From Anaeramoeba ignava (taxonomy: Eukaryota; Metamonada; Anaeramoebidae): a DNA stretch of 64,000 nt. The stretch is from NCBI GenBank assembly GCA_028826165.1, contig JAPDFW010000080.1, positions 124,001 through 188,000 of the forward strand, read 5' to 3'. The notes beneath the pieces are model-generated. The model did no database searches, was not told where the DNA came from, and saw only the letters and a list, made by a program, of their open reading frames with translations. The position numbers and the translations under genes were made by a program. Positions within the stretch are counted from its first letter, which is position 1. Every line of letters starts with the position of its first letter. Below are positions 33,021 through 44,017 of the stretch, piece by piece.

Positions 33021-34862
33021 ATGAAACTTAAACTTCAATTTATGAAAAAAAAATCAATTATTGGTATTTTTATTATTTTTATTGTAACTCTTTGTATCAG
33101 TTTCTTCATTGGAATTCTTGGACCTACAGTTTGGAAAAAAAAAGAATATAATTTTACTTTTACTCCAAATGTTTGCAAAATTATTAATTTTAATTTTAAT
33201 TTTAATTTTGATTTTAATTTTGATTTTAATTTTAAAAAAGTTTGGATATTTTTTATATGGTTCTATTGAGAATTTACAAAATTTAAATCATCAACTTGAT
33301 TTGTCACTTCAATTAGAGAATCCTTTGAACATAGATATTGATGTTGAAATTGGAATATTAGTTATCCTTCGTGGTAAAAATAGACATTCAGAAAATGGGG
33401 AAATAATTGGAAAAATTACAAACAAAACAAGAAATATATTTTGCAAAGTATTTTTTATTTAAATAACTATTTTGTTCATCAAAATTGCATTTAAATCAAC
33501 TGTTCACATTCTTGTTGTTCTTTTTTTTTTTATTAAAATTAGAAAAATGATTTTTGTGATCCAATTTATTTCGTTCATCAAGAATTTATCAAATTTTCAA
33601 TCTATATTTTTGAAGCAACACTTTTTATTCCTTTGGAATTACCTTCCTTCACAAGTGCTCTTGTTGAAGTATATTTAAAAATTGAGGAAATTAATTCCCA
33701 AAAATCCAATTTCTAAATGAAATTTTTTTTTTTTTAAAAATAGGCTCGTTTTTTCAATATAAATTTTTCAATTTTTAGATTAGTTCTTTCTTATTTTTAT
33801 GTTGTACTTATTCTCTTTGGTATTGTTTATGGTGCTTTTATAACAAGACAATATAAATGGAAAGATTTGGCATATGAGCAAAAGTGGATTGGAATTTTGC
33901 TTATTTTTTTATTATTTTTTATCAGTATTTTTAATATTTACAAAATTTTTCATTTTCATTTTCAAAAACAAAATTATTCTTTTCTTTAGATCCTTTTTAT
34001 CCAACCATTTTTATGATTTATTCATCATTTCCTATTTTATTATCTATATTGTTTCAATCCTTCTTTTTTATATCGTTATTTGCTTTTTGGATTATTATTT
34101 TCGACTCTTTTCGTTTTGTAACCAAAAAAAAAATTTTTTTTTCCTTTCTTTTTTTTGACAGATTTTTTAATTTTCTTATCCAAAAAAAAATTTTGTTCTT
34201 TTCTTCTTTTTGGGAATTAAAAGAGAAAATTAAGTTTCAAAATATTTTATCTTCCAAAAATTATTTTATTATTGATTATTTATATTTTTATGATGATTTT
34301 GCTTATGAAACAATCAGTGAATTTAAAAGAAGATCCGCAATTTGATGAAACTACAGATGATTCCTCATTTATTTATTTATTTTTTTTCTTAATTTGCTCT
34401 ATACTTATTTATTTATTGTGGTTTGCTTATATTATCTATCGTGTTTTTCGAGAAATTAAAGAGATCGATAAATCAAAAAAAATATTTGGGTTTCTTTTTG
34501 GATTGTCAACTTTCTGTCTTGTATATTTCGGACTATATGCATTAATGGGATGGACTAATATCAATTATTTTTCTTCAAAAGAATTTATTCTGACAAGATC
34601 TCTGTTTACATTTTATATTTTGTTTATTCTTTATACATTTACTCCTGCTTCAAGTAGAATGTTACAACGGAAAGGAATTCAAAAACTTTTTGATAATCAA
34701 AATCAATTAGAAATGGATGAAAATGAAAATGAAAATGAATATGAAAATGAAAATGAAAATCAAAATGAATATGAAAATGAATATGAAAATGAAAATGAAA
34801 TTGAATATGAAAATCAAAATGAAAATGAAAATCAAAATGAGAATGAAAATGAATTTAAATGA
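33021..34862 (+). CDS. TMEM181-like seven-helix membrane protein (GOST-type fold)
   Basis: Six exons, 33021-33170, 33241-33447, 33543-33668, 33744-33924, 33990-34117 and 34224-34862, give 476 residues. An N-terminal membrane helix ends in FFIGILGPTVW (human TMEM181: FIGIRGPKV), a beta-rich luminal domain follows to about residue 170, then seven helices. Diagnostic blocks are KWKDLAYEQKWIGILL, PFYPTIF, IFYLPK just after an exon join, and TFTPASSR near the end (human YSPSKN). TMEM181 is a poorly understood Golgi/plasma-membrane protein, related in fold to GPR107, TMEM87 and Wntless. The C-terminal 50 residues are a Glu-Asn-Tyr repeat. The same DNA repeat runs on 300 bp past the stop. Exons 1-2 use donor GTTTGC, the least certain join. 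Confidence 0.87.
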
Positions 34863-35164
34863 AAATCAAAATGAAAATGAATATGGAAATGAATATGAAA
34901 ATGAGAATGAAAATGAATATGAAAATGAAAATGAATTTAAATGAAAATCAAAATCAAAATCAAAATCAAAATGAATATGAAAATGAAAATGAAAATGAAA
35001 ATGAAAATGAAAATGAGAATGAAAATGAAAATGAATATGGAAATGAATATGAAAATGAGAATGAAAATGAAAATGAATATGGAAATGAATATGAAAATGA
35101 ATTTAAATGAAAATGAAAATGAAAATCAAAATCAAAATGAAAATAGTGAAGAGAAAAATTTATG
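34863..35164 (+). repeat. ATGAAA-type coding repeat running into the 3' UTR of the TMEM181-like gene
   Basis: Downstream of the stop the sequence continues as AAAATGAAAATGAA with AATATGAAAATGAA and three near-identical GAATTTAAATGAAAATC junctions, each of which contains the same TGA that ends the protein. This looks like duplication of the gene's own 3' end (tail plus stop). Open frames here are not likely to be translated. Confidence 0.85.
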
Positions 35165-35209
35165 AATTTTGTTGTTTTAAAAAAAAGTTTTTTTATTGGA
35201 TTTATTTTG

Positions 35210-37029
35210 AAAAAAGATTAAAAAATTATTTAAAATTATAATTATAAAATGGATTATAAATTTAATTTAAATATTTATTATTTAAAATTATTAATAAAAA
35301 TAGATTAAAAATTGGAATAAATTTATATTAATGAAATTAAATATAATTTATTTATTATTTAATTTAAAAAATTATTTAAAATTATATTATAAAATAGATT
35401 ATAAATTTAATTTAAATATTTATTATTTAAAATTATTAATAAAAATAAATTAAAAAATTGAAATAAATTTATATTAATAAAATTAAATATAATTTATTTA
35501 TTATCTAATTTAAAAAATTATTTAAAATTATATTATAAAATAGATTATAAATTTAATTTAAATATTTATTATTTAAAATTATTAATAAAAATAGATTAAA
35601 AATTGAAATAAATTTATATTAATAAAATTAAATATAATTTATTTATTATTTAATTTAAAAATTATTTAAAATTATATTATAAAATAGATTATAAATTTAA
35701 TTTAAATATTTATTATTTAAAATTATTAATAAAAATAAATTAAAAATTGAAATAAATTTATATTAATGAAATTAAATATAATTTATTTATTATCTAATTT
35801 AAAAATTATTTAAAATTATATTTTAAAATAGATTATAAATTTAATTTAATTATTTATTATTTAAAAATTATTAATAAAAATAGATTAAAAATTGAAATAA
35901 ATTTATATTAATAAAATTAAATATAATTTATTTATTATTTAATTTAAAAATTATTTAAAAATTATATTATAAAATAGATTATAAATTTAATTTAATTATT
36001 TATTATTTAAAATTATTAATAAAAATAAATTAAAAATTGAAATAAATTTATATTAATAAAATTAAATATAATTTATTTATTATTTAATTTAAAAATTATT
36101 TAAAATTATATTTATAAAATGGATTATAAATTTAATTTAATTATTTATTATTTAAAATTATTAATAAAAATAGATTAAAAATTGCAATGAATTTATATTA
36201 ATAAAATTAAATATAATTTATTTATTAATTAATTTAAAAATTATTTAAAATTATAATTATAAAATGGATTATAAATTTAATTTAATTATTTATTATTTAA
36301 AATTATTAATAAAAATAGATTAAAAATTGAAATAAATTTATATTAATGAAATTAAATATAATTTATTTATTATTTAATTTAAAAATTATTTAAAATTATA
36401 TTTTAAAATAGATTATAAATTTAATTTAAATATTTATTATTTAAAATTATTAATAAAAATAAATTAAAAATTGAAATAAATTTATATTAATAAAATTAAA
36501 TATAATTTATTTATTATTTAATTTAAAAATTATTTAAAATTATATTATAAAATGGATTATAAATTTAATTTAAATATTTATTATTTAAAATTATTAATAA
36601 AAATAAATTAAAAATTGCAATGAATTTATATTAATAAAATTAAATATAATTTATTTATTAATTATTTTAAAAATTATTTAAAATTATATTATAAAATAGA
36701 TTATAAATTTAATTTAAATATTTATTATTTAAAATTATTAATAAAAATAGATTAAAAATTGAAATAAATTTATATTAATGAAATTAAATATAATTTATTT
36801 ATTATCTAATTTAAAAATTATTTAAAATTATATTTTAAAATAGATTATAAATTTAATTTAATTATTTATTATTTAAAATTATTAATAAAAATAGATTAAA
36901 AAATTGAAATAAATTTATATTAATAAAATTAAATATAATTTATTTATTATTTAATTTAAAAAATTATTTAAAATTATATTATAAAATGGATTATAAATTT
37001 AATTTAATTATTTATTATTTAAAATTAGA
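35210..37029. repeat. Satellite of 13 monomers, period 144-146 bp
   Basis: The landmark [AG]GATTATAAATTT occurs at 35251, 35396, 35542, 35686, 35830, 35976, 36121, 36266, 36410, 36554, 36698, 36842 and 36988, spacings of 144-146 bp. Monomers differ by few changes (GGATT or AGATT; TATTATAAAA or TATTTTAAAA; AATAGATT or AATAAATT). No gene is seen within. It is the only long-period satellite in the window. Confidence 0.95.
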
Positions 37030-37817
37030 TTTTAATGGATAACAAAATTACCAAAAAGGGGTAAAAAAAAAAATTTAAGTAAATTGGAAAGTCCAAAATT
37101 TTTTGATTAAAATCTTTTAAATAAAAAATTTTAAAGAATAATTTAAAAGCAAAAAAAATTTGGTTATTTGGAATTTTGAAAATAAAATGAATTAAATTAA
37201 AATTAAGTAGAATTTTATAAAAAATTAATCAATTAAAATGATCATTTGATCTTTTAAATTTTTTTTAAAAATAAAATCTAAGTTATTTTTTTTAGAATAG
37301 ATCCTGTTCCAATTTATTATAAAATTAAACAAAAAAAAAAGTTTTTCATTTTGTTCAATTTTTGCCAACAAAAAATTTAAAAGATCAAAACATTTAATCA
37401 AAGATTCAAAACTAAATAAAAAATATATAAATATTTCTTGTATAATTTTGGAAATACTTTTAAATTTGTTTATAAATCTATTTTGATCGATTTTAATTTT
37501 AATATTTTTAATAAGAAAAAAAAAATTATTAAATCTAAAAATACCCCCTTTTTAAATAAAACTAACAAAGAAATAAAATAAAGGAACAATAAAAAAAAAA
37601 CATTCACCTTTCATTTTATTAAAATTTATTATTAATTCGATTATTAATTTATTAATTTAAAAAAAAAAAAAGAATTCGAAAAAGGAAAATCAACTAATTA
37701 AAAAAATAAATAATAAAAAATTTTTTAAAATAAAAAAAACATTTTTTTCATTTTTGATCTAAAAGAATAATAAAAATAAATTTAATTTTAGTTAATTTCT
37801 TATAAAAAAAAAAACAA
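37030..37817. other. Intergenic, AT-rich, nothing recognised except short promoter-like T-tract
   Basis: Unique AT-rich sequence after the satellite. It contains a C/T-containing ATACCCCC near 37540 and TTTTTTTCATTTTTGATC just after 37740, about 60 bp before the ATG at 37818, which fits the T-CAT promoter type. No frame, RNA fold or repeat of note found. Confidence 0.4.
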
Positions 37818-40037
37818 ATGGGAAATCGAAATTTATCCGCAAATTTAAAAGAATTAAAAACTGCAAGATACAGTAAATTAATACACGCTTCAAAAGAAGC
37901 AGTTATTTGTATCGATGAAAATGGCAAATACATTCTTGCAAACTCTTCTGCTGCTAAAATTGTCAAGGCTAAGTCACCAAAAGCAATCACAAAACTTCCA
38001 CCTTGGTCTTTGGCACCAAAAATTCAAACAAGTACTAATATGGATAACCAACAAATGATTGAATATTATTCTATAAAACTTTCTGAGTAAATTTTTTTCT
38101 TTTCTTTTTTTCTTTTTTCTTTTTTTTTTTCTTTTGTTTTGTTTTGTCAAAATTTTGATCAAGAAAATTTACCAGATAATCTTCTGTTGTTTATAAATTT
38201 TAATTATAAAAATTAAATATAAATTTTAATTTAAAATTATATATAAAATTAATTATAAAATTATTTATAAAATTTAATTTAAAATTATTTATAAAATTAT
38301 TTATTAAATTATTTATAAAATTATTTATAAAATTATATATAAAATTAATTATAAAATTAAATATAAAATTAAATATAAAATTATTTATAAAATTAATTAT
38401 AAAATTTAATTTAAAATTTAATTTAAAATTATTTATAAAATTATTTATTAAATTATTTATAAAATTATTTATAAAATTATATATAAAATTAATTATAAAA
38501 TTAAATATAAAATTATTTATAAAATTATTTATAAAATTATTTATAAAATTAAATATAAAATTATTTATAAAATTATTTATAAAATTATTTATAAAATTAA
38601 ATATAAAATTATTTATAAAATTATTTATTAAATTATTTATAAAATTATTTATAAAATTATTTATAAAATTATTTATAAAATTATTTATAAAATTATTTAT
38701 AAAATTATTTATAAAATTATTTATAAAATTATTTATAAAATTATTTATAAAATTATATATAAAATTATTTATAAAATTATATATAAAATTAATTATAAAA
38801 TTAAATATAAAATTATTTATAAAATTATTTATAAAATTATATATAAAATTATTTATAAAATTATTTATAAAATTATTTATAAAATTATTTATAAAATTAT
38901 TTATAAAATTATTTATAAAATTATTTATAAAATTATTTATAAAATTATTTATAAATTTATTTATTAAATTATTTATTAAATTATTTATTAAATCAATTAT
39001 AAAATTTATTATAAAATTAAATATAAAATTAAATATAAAATTATTTATAAATTTATTTATAAAATTATTTATAAAATTATTTATAAAATTATTTATAAAA
39101 TTAAATATAAAATTATTTATAAAATTAAATATAAAATTAATTATAAAATTATTTATAAAATTAAATATTAAATTAAATATAAAATTTATAATATAAAATT
39201 AGATCACCAAATGGAGTAGTTGATTTTGATTTCCAAATGAAAACACTACCTGGAGAAATAATATGGGTTCACATGTGGGCAACACCACTAATGCTAAACG
39301 GGAAATACGCAACACAATTGATTTTCCGACAAATAGCGGAACCAACAGGAAAATCAATGAAATTATCATCAACAACAGTAAACTTAAACATATCAGATTC
39401 ATCTGAAACATCAGTGAATTCATCACGAAACGATGTATCAGAATTCTATGGAGAAGACACAGAAAAACACAACGAAAATCAATATCAAAACTCAACAGTT
39501 ACAACAGAATCTGAAATAACTCAACATGAATCAAATGAACCAAAAAGTGAGGAAAAAAAAATCAATGTGATTGTAAATACACAAAGACAAAACGACTCAC
39601 AAATCTTTGTTTCTTCAAGACCTTCCAAAAATCAAACCCAAACTTTTACAAGCGATTCAACTGATCTCAATTCAATTATCGAAAAAATCGATTCTCAAAT
39701 TCGTGACTTAACAAGTGAAAAAACAAAATTGATTCAATATCAAAAACTCATGGAGAAATACACAAAACTCAACGATGAAATCCAAGAAAAAAACTCAAAC
39801 TTGTCAAAATTACAGACTGAACTTGATGAAAATCGTCGTACAATTCAATCTTTGAACTCAAAAGTCGAAACAATGGAGACTAAACTTAAAAAATCAAAAC
39901 AAAAAAAACAAGTTTTAGAAACAAAACTTGAAGACTCTCAAAAAGAAGCAAATAAGCAAAAAAATGAGGTTAAAAGACTTACTAATCGTTTGAAAATTGT
40001 GGAAGAAGCGAAACAGAATTTGGAAAAGCTTATTTAA
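37818..40037 (+). CDS. PAS domain and coiled-coil protein
   Basis: Two exons, 37818-38086 and 39203-40037, joined in phase 2, give 367 residues. A PAS domain spans residues about 17-135: LIHASKEAVICIDENGKYI at its start, then LANSSAAKI, and after the intron FDFQMKTLPGEIIWVHMWATPL, the usual closing strands. Residues about 150-220 are a Ser/Thr/Asn-rich linker and about 220-365 a continuous coiled coil with Leu heptads. PAS domains bind small ligands or mediate dimerisation; no kinase, cyclase or DNA-binding domain is present, so this may be a scaffold or sensor partner. It begins MGNRNLS, a weak candidate for N-myristoylation. The intron cuts the PAS fold in half. Confidence 0.85.
38087..39202 (+). 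repeat. PAS-gene intron of 12-bp ATTTATAAAATT repeats
   Basis: Of 1116 bp, about 1000 are the same 12-bp unit as in the RING and TMEM50 introns nearly 28 kb away. The first 100 bp are pyrimidine-rich (TTTTCTTTTTTTCTTTT). Acceptor AAATTAG. Confidence 0.93.
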
Positions 40038-40195
40038 AATAAAATCAAAAAATTTTCCAAAAATATTTTCTTTTTTCTTTTCAATTTAATCAGAAATATT
40101 TTTCTCGTTTAATTGATTTTTTGTTTGATTCATTTGAGTCTTTTTTCTTTCAAAAAAAAATTTTTTCAATCAAAAAATAAAAAACAAAAAAATAA

Positions 40196-40235
40196 TTTTC
40201 ATTTTCATTTTTCATTTTCCATTTTCCATTTTTCA
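40196..40235 (+). promoter_or_regulatory. TTTTCAT tract upstream of STN1
   Basis: CATTTTCATTTTTCATTTTC and CATTTTCCATTTTTCA, six CAT triplets spaced 6-8 bp, ending 11 bp before the ATG at 40247. Confidence 0.5.
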
Positions 40236-40246
40236 AAATAAATAAA

Positions 40247-41461
40247 ATGGAACAAAATTTTTTAAATAATTTTTTCTCAAATCCTTTTTTATGGGGATTA
40301 GACCCAATATTTAATTGCTATCCAAAATTATTTATTAAACATATTATGAAAAATATTAAGAAATTAGAAGAAGGTTTTTATTTTTTCAAAAAATCAAATT
40401 CAATCAAAGAATATTTGCATCCAATTTGCAAAGTGGAAATTTTTGGATTTGTAATTGAATTCATTCCACAACAAAGTTTTGATGAATGTATTCTTGATGA
40501 TGGAACAGGAACAATTAAGTGCATTTTAAATCATGGAAAAAATCAAGAAAATTCAACTAACTATTTATTATTGCATCAACTTTTAGTTGTTCGAGGAACT
40601 TTAAAATTTTACAAAGAAATTGAATTGAAAATTGAAGAGCATAACATAATTTCGGATCCAAATGCTCAATCTCTCTTCATTTTGGAAAGAATTGATTATT
40701 ACAATCAAGTTATTTCAAAACCTTTTCAAATTGATGACAATTTAAAACTTCAAATTGAAGAAAATTTGCCCTTGTTTTATCCTGATTCGCACAACAAAAT
40801 TCAATCTATCCTCACAAATATCAATGCAATAAAAATCAAAGACCAATTATTTTTCCATCAATTCCAAAATATCGAATCTTTTCTCAATAAATTTACAATG
40901 TTTATCATCAAAACTTTTTTTGATAACATTTCTTTTACTTTGGATTCTCTTTTCCAAAATCAGCATTTGGTTGATGTTCTGCTTATTTTATCCGAAAGAA
41001 ATTTCCAATCAACTCAAATCGACACAATTTTTGAACAAAATTCTACAAATCAATCTAATTTAAATGAAGATTTTGGAAAACAAGAAAATTCAATAATAAA
41101 AAATATTTCAATTCAATCAAATCAAAAAAAAATTGTTTGTAATTTAAAAATTGTGGATTGCAACGAGAGAATATGGAATTTAATGGAAGGAATCTTGGAT
41201 TATTTGATTCAAATTAATTTTATCAGAGAAAATTCAGAATCAAAATTTTATTATGTAATGATTCCACTTAAAAATCAAGTATTATCAATTTTTATTCAAT
41301 CAAAAAGGTTCCCTCTTTCATTCCAACAAATCTCTTCACAAATCAAACAAAATAAACAATTCTCATTTGTTTCCCAATTTCAAATTAAAAAGGCATTAAA
41401 AAATCTTGAGAAAAATTCATTTATTTATCAATCAAAATTTGATAATTATTTTATTATGTAA
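40247..41461 (+). CDS. STN1: STN1, OB-fold subunit of the telomeric CST complex
   Basis: Single exon, 404 residues. It opens with FLWGLDPIF and KLFIKHIM, which match LLWGLDPVF and KLYIRDIL of human STN1 (about 368 residues). Residues about 55-155 form the OB fold: VEIFGFVIEF, the DDGTGTIKC strand (human DDSTGVINC), VVRGTLKFYKEIELKI, followed by RIDYYNQVISKPF (human RKVYDQPF). Residues about 210-404 would be the two winged-helix modules, with FYYVMIP near 346. CST (CTC1-STN1-TEN1) limits telomerase and helps DNA polymerase alpha fill in the C-strand. No partner gene is in this window. Convergent with TMEM144, stops 18 bp apart. Confidence 0.9.
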   Translation: MEQNFLNNFFSNPFLWGLDPIFNCYPKLFIKHIMKNIKKLEEGFYFFKKSNSIKEYLHPICKVEIFGFVIEFIPQQSFDECILDDGTGTIKCILNHGKNQENSTNYLLLHQLLVVRGTLKFYKEIELKIEEHNIISDPNAQSLFILERIDYYNQVISKPFQIDDNLKLQIEENLPLFYPDSHNKIQSILTNINAIKIKDQLFFHQFQNIESFLNKFTMFIIKTFFDNISFTLDSLFQNQHLVDVLLILSERNFQSTQIDTIFEQNSTNQSNLNEDFGKQENSIIKNISIQSNQKKIVCNLKIVDCNERIWNLMEGILDYLIQINFIRENSESKFYYVMIPLKNQVLSIFIQSKRFPLSFQQISSQIKQNKQFSFVSQFQIKKALKNLEKNSFIYQSKFDNYFIM

Positions 41462-41479
41462 AAAATGAAAATAATAAAC

Positions 41480-43785
41480 TTATTTTTTGGAAAGAACTAA
41501 AAAAGTAACTGCAATTGAAAATAAAAAAAAAGTGCCAAAAAATATCAAAAAATTTCTTTTTCCGTGGATTTCTTTGAAATAGAAAATACTCCAAAGAGAT
41601 GAAACAACAATAGGTCCAATACAAACAATAGGATATCCAACAGAAAATCCCAAAGTTCTTGTTGAAATAAACCAGGCAACAGAAGCAGTTCCCCAAATAA
41701 GTCCTGATATAAAGCTTGGGAACAAAACATCCATTGAAAATAGAGGTTTAACAAATATAGAATAAGTCACTACGCCTACTAAACTTGCAATAAATATTCC
41801 TGTGAAATGAGAAAGAACAAAATCAAATTGTCCTGAATTCGGATTATTTCTTGACCAAATCATCATCGGAATTAGATTAACTCCTGTAAATATTCCGATT
41901 ATAACTACACTCATTACTCCAATGAAATGTCTTGATTTTGTTCCCATTTTTCGGATTTTTTTCAGTAATTTTGGATCGTTTCTTTCTTTTAAATAATTAA
42001 CAAATTTATTTTCAAAATCAAAATCAAAATCAAAATTAAAATCTGTTTCTTGATAGTTTTGTTTTAATTTGATTTTTTCTTCTTTTTCTTCTTTTTCTTC
42101 TTTTTCTGTATATATGTCTTGCCATTCTGTTTCTGTTTCTTGATTTTTATTATGATTTTGATTTTGATTTTGATTTTTATTTTGATTTTGATTTTGATTT
42201 TGATTTTGATTTAAATTATGATTTTGATTTTGATTTTTATTTTGATTTTCTTCAAAATTGATTTCTTCCCATTGAATTTCTTTTTCCATTGATTTCCTTT
42301 TCTTTGTTTTATCAAGACTTGGCTTAATGAAATAAAATAGAATTAAAGCAAATAGAGCTAATAAAACACCTAAAATACTATAAGCTTCTGATTTAACTTT
42401 TTCTTTTGTTGCTCCAAATAACCCTAATCTTCCAACAAGATAACTTTTATTTTTAAATTGAATTTTTAAATTGAATTTGAATTGAATTTAAATTTAAATT
42501 AAATTGAATTTTTGAATTGAATTGAATTTTTAAATTGAATTGAATTTAATTTAAATTGAATTGAATTTTTGAATTGAATTGAATTGAATTTTTGAATTGA
42601 ATTTAATTGAATTGAATTGAATTTAAATTGAATTGAATTGAATTGAATTGAATTGAATTGAATTGAATTGAATTTAAATTGAATTGAATTGAATTTAAAT
42701 TGAATTGAATTGAATTTTTAAATTGAATTGAATTTTTAAATTGAATTGAATTGAATTGAATTTTTAAATTGAATTGAATTTAAATTGAATTGAATTGAAT
42801 TGAATTAAATTGAATTGAATTGAATTAAATTGAATTGAATTGAATTGAATTTAAATTGAATTGAATTGAATTTGAATTGAATTGAATTGAATTAAATTGA
42901 ATTTTTAAATTGAATTGAATTGAATTGAATTTAAATTGATTTGAATTGAAATGAATTTGAATTAAATTGAATTTAAATTGAATTAAATTGAATTAAATTG
43001 AATTGAATTGAATTGAATTTAAATTGAATTGAATTGAATTGAATTAAATTGAATTGATTTGAATTTAATTGAATTTGAATTGAATTGAATTGAATTAAAT
43101 TGAATTGAAATTGAAATTGAATTGAATTGAATTAAATTGAAATTGAATTGAATTGAATTGAATTGAATTAAATTGAATTGATTTGAATTTAATTGAATTT
43201 AATTGAATTGAATTGAATTGAATTTGAATTGAATTGAATTAAATTGAATTAAATTGAATTTGAATTGAATTGAATTAAATTGAATTAAATTGAATTGAAT
43301 TGAATTAAATTGAATTGAATTAAATTGAATTAAATTGAATTTAAATTGAATTTGAATTGAATTGAATTGAATTGAATTGAATTTAAATTGAATTTAAATT
43401 GAATTTAAATTTTTAAATTTCGAAAATACCCAACAATTAAATTTGTTCCTGAAGAAAATAAAAAACCAACACCCAATCCAACAAATTCTAAACCAATAGA
43501 AACAAACATATTCGCAAATCCAATGAAAATCCCACCAATAATACCAGATTTCACAAAAATTGGATGTTCAGGAATAAATACAGTTAAAAGACCAATTAAA
43601 AAAATTCCATTTGATAAAATAAATTGAAAAATCATTCCATCTCCAAGTTTGTTTTGAACTTTATTAACAGGAGCAAGATAAGAACCAAAAAATATTGCTG
43701 CTATAAATGAGGCCAGATACCCTAAAGAAGCTGAAGTCATTTCAATAAAAATTGAAAAATAAAAATTAGAAATATTTTTTTTCAT
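41480..43785 (-). CDS. TMEM144: TMEM144 family membrane transporter (drug/metabolite-type)
   Basis: Two exons, 43785-43430 and 42443-41480. The first Met gives 439 residues; a second Met at 43740 gives 424 and fits the family N-terminus better. About ten membrane helices. Blocks shared with human TMEM144 include GYLASFIAAIFFGSYLAPV, FEFVGLGVGFL, the exon join TNLIVGYLVGRLGLFG (human NALTGWASSRFGWFG), FDFVLSHFTGIFIAS, FISGLIWGTASVAWFI and FKEIHGKRNF. The family is related to sugar-nucleotide and other drug/metabolite transporters; its substrate is not established. Between the two five-helix halves lies a cytosolic insert of about 80 residues rich in Asn/Gln/Glu/Asp, larger than in animals. Convergent with STN1. 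Confidence 0.92.
42444..43429 (-). repeat. TMEM144 intron, (TTGAA)n pentanucleotide repeat
   Basis: Nearly 1 kb of AATTG/TTGAA pentamers on the plus strand, with occasional AAATT, TTTAAATT and TTTTTAAATT changes. On the transcript it reads (AATTC)n. Donor GTATTT, acceptor AAAAG. Confidence 0.93.
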
Positions 43786-44017
43786 TTTTTTTTCAAGTTT
43801 TGAAATGAAAAAAAAAATTTTTTTTTAAAAGAAGAAGAAGAAAAAGAAAAAGAAAAAATGTCATTTTAGATTCAATTAAAATCACAATTAAAATTAAAAT
43901 TAAAATTGAAATTAAAATTAAAATTAAAATTAAAAGTAAAATTAAAATTAAAATTGATTTTTATTTTTAATTTTGGTTTTAAAAAAGATTCTAAAATGAA
44001 AAAGAAATTTTTTTGTT

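Noticed and set aside
34859-35165. Short Met-Lys and Asn-Glu frames after the TMEM181-like gene
   Set aside because: Continuation of the tail repeat beyond the stop, with stops in the coding phase and no independent start context.
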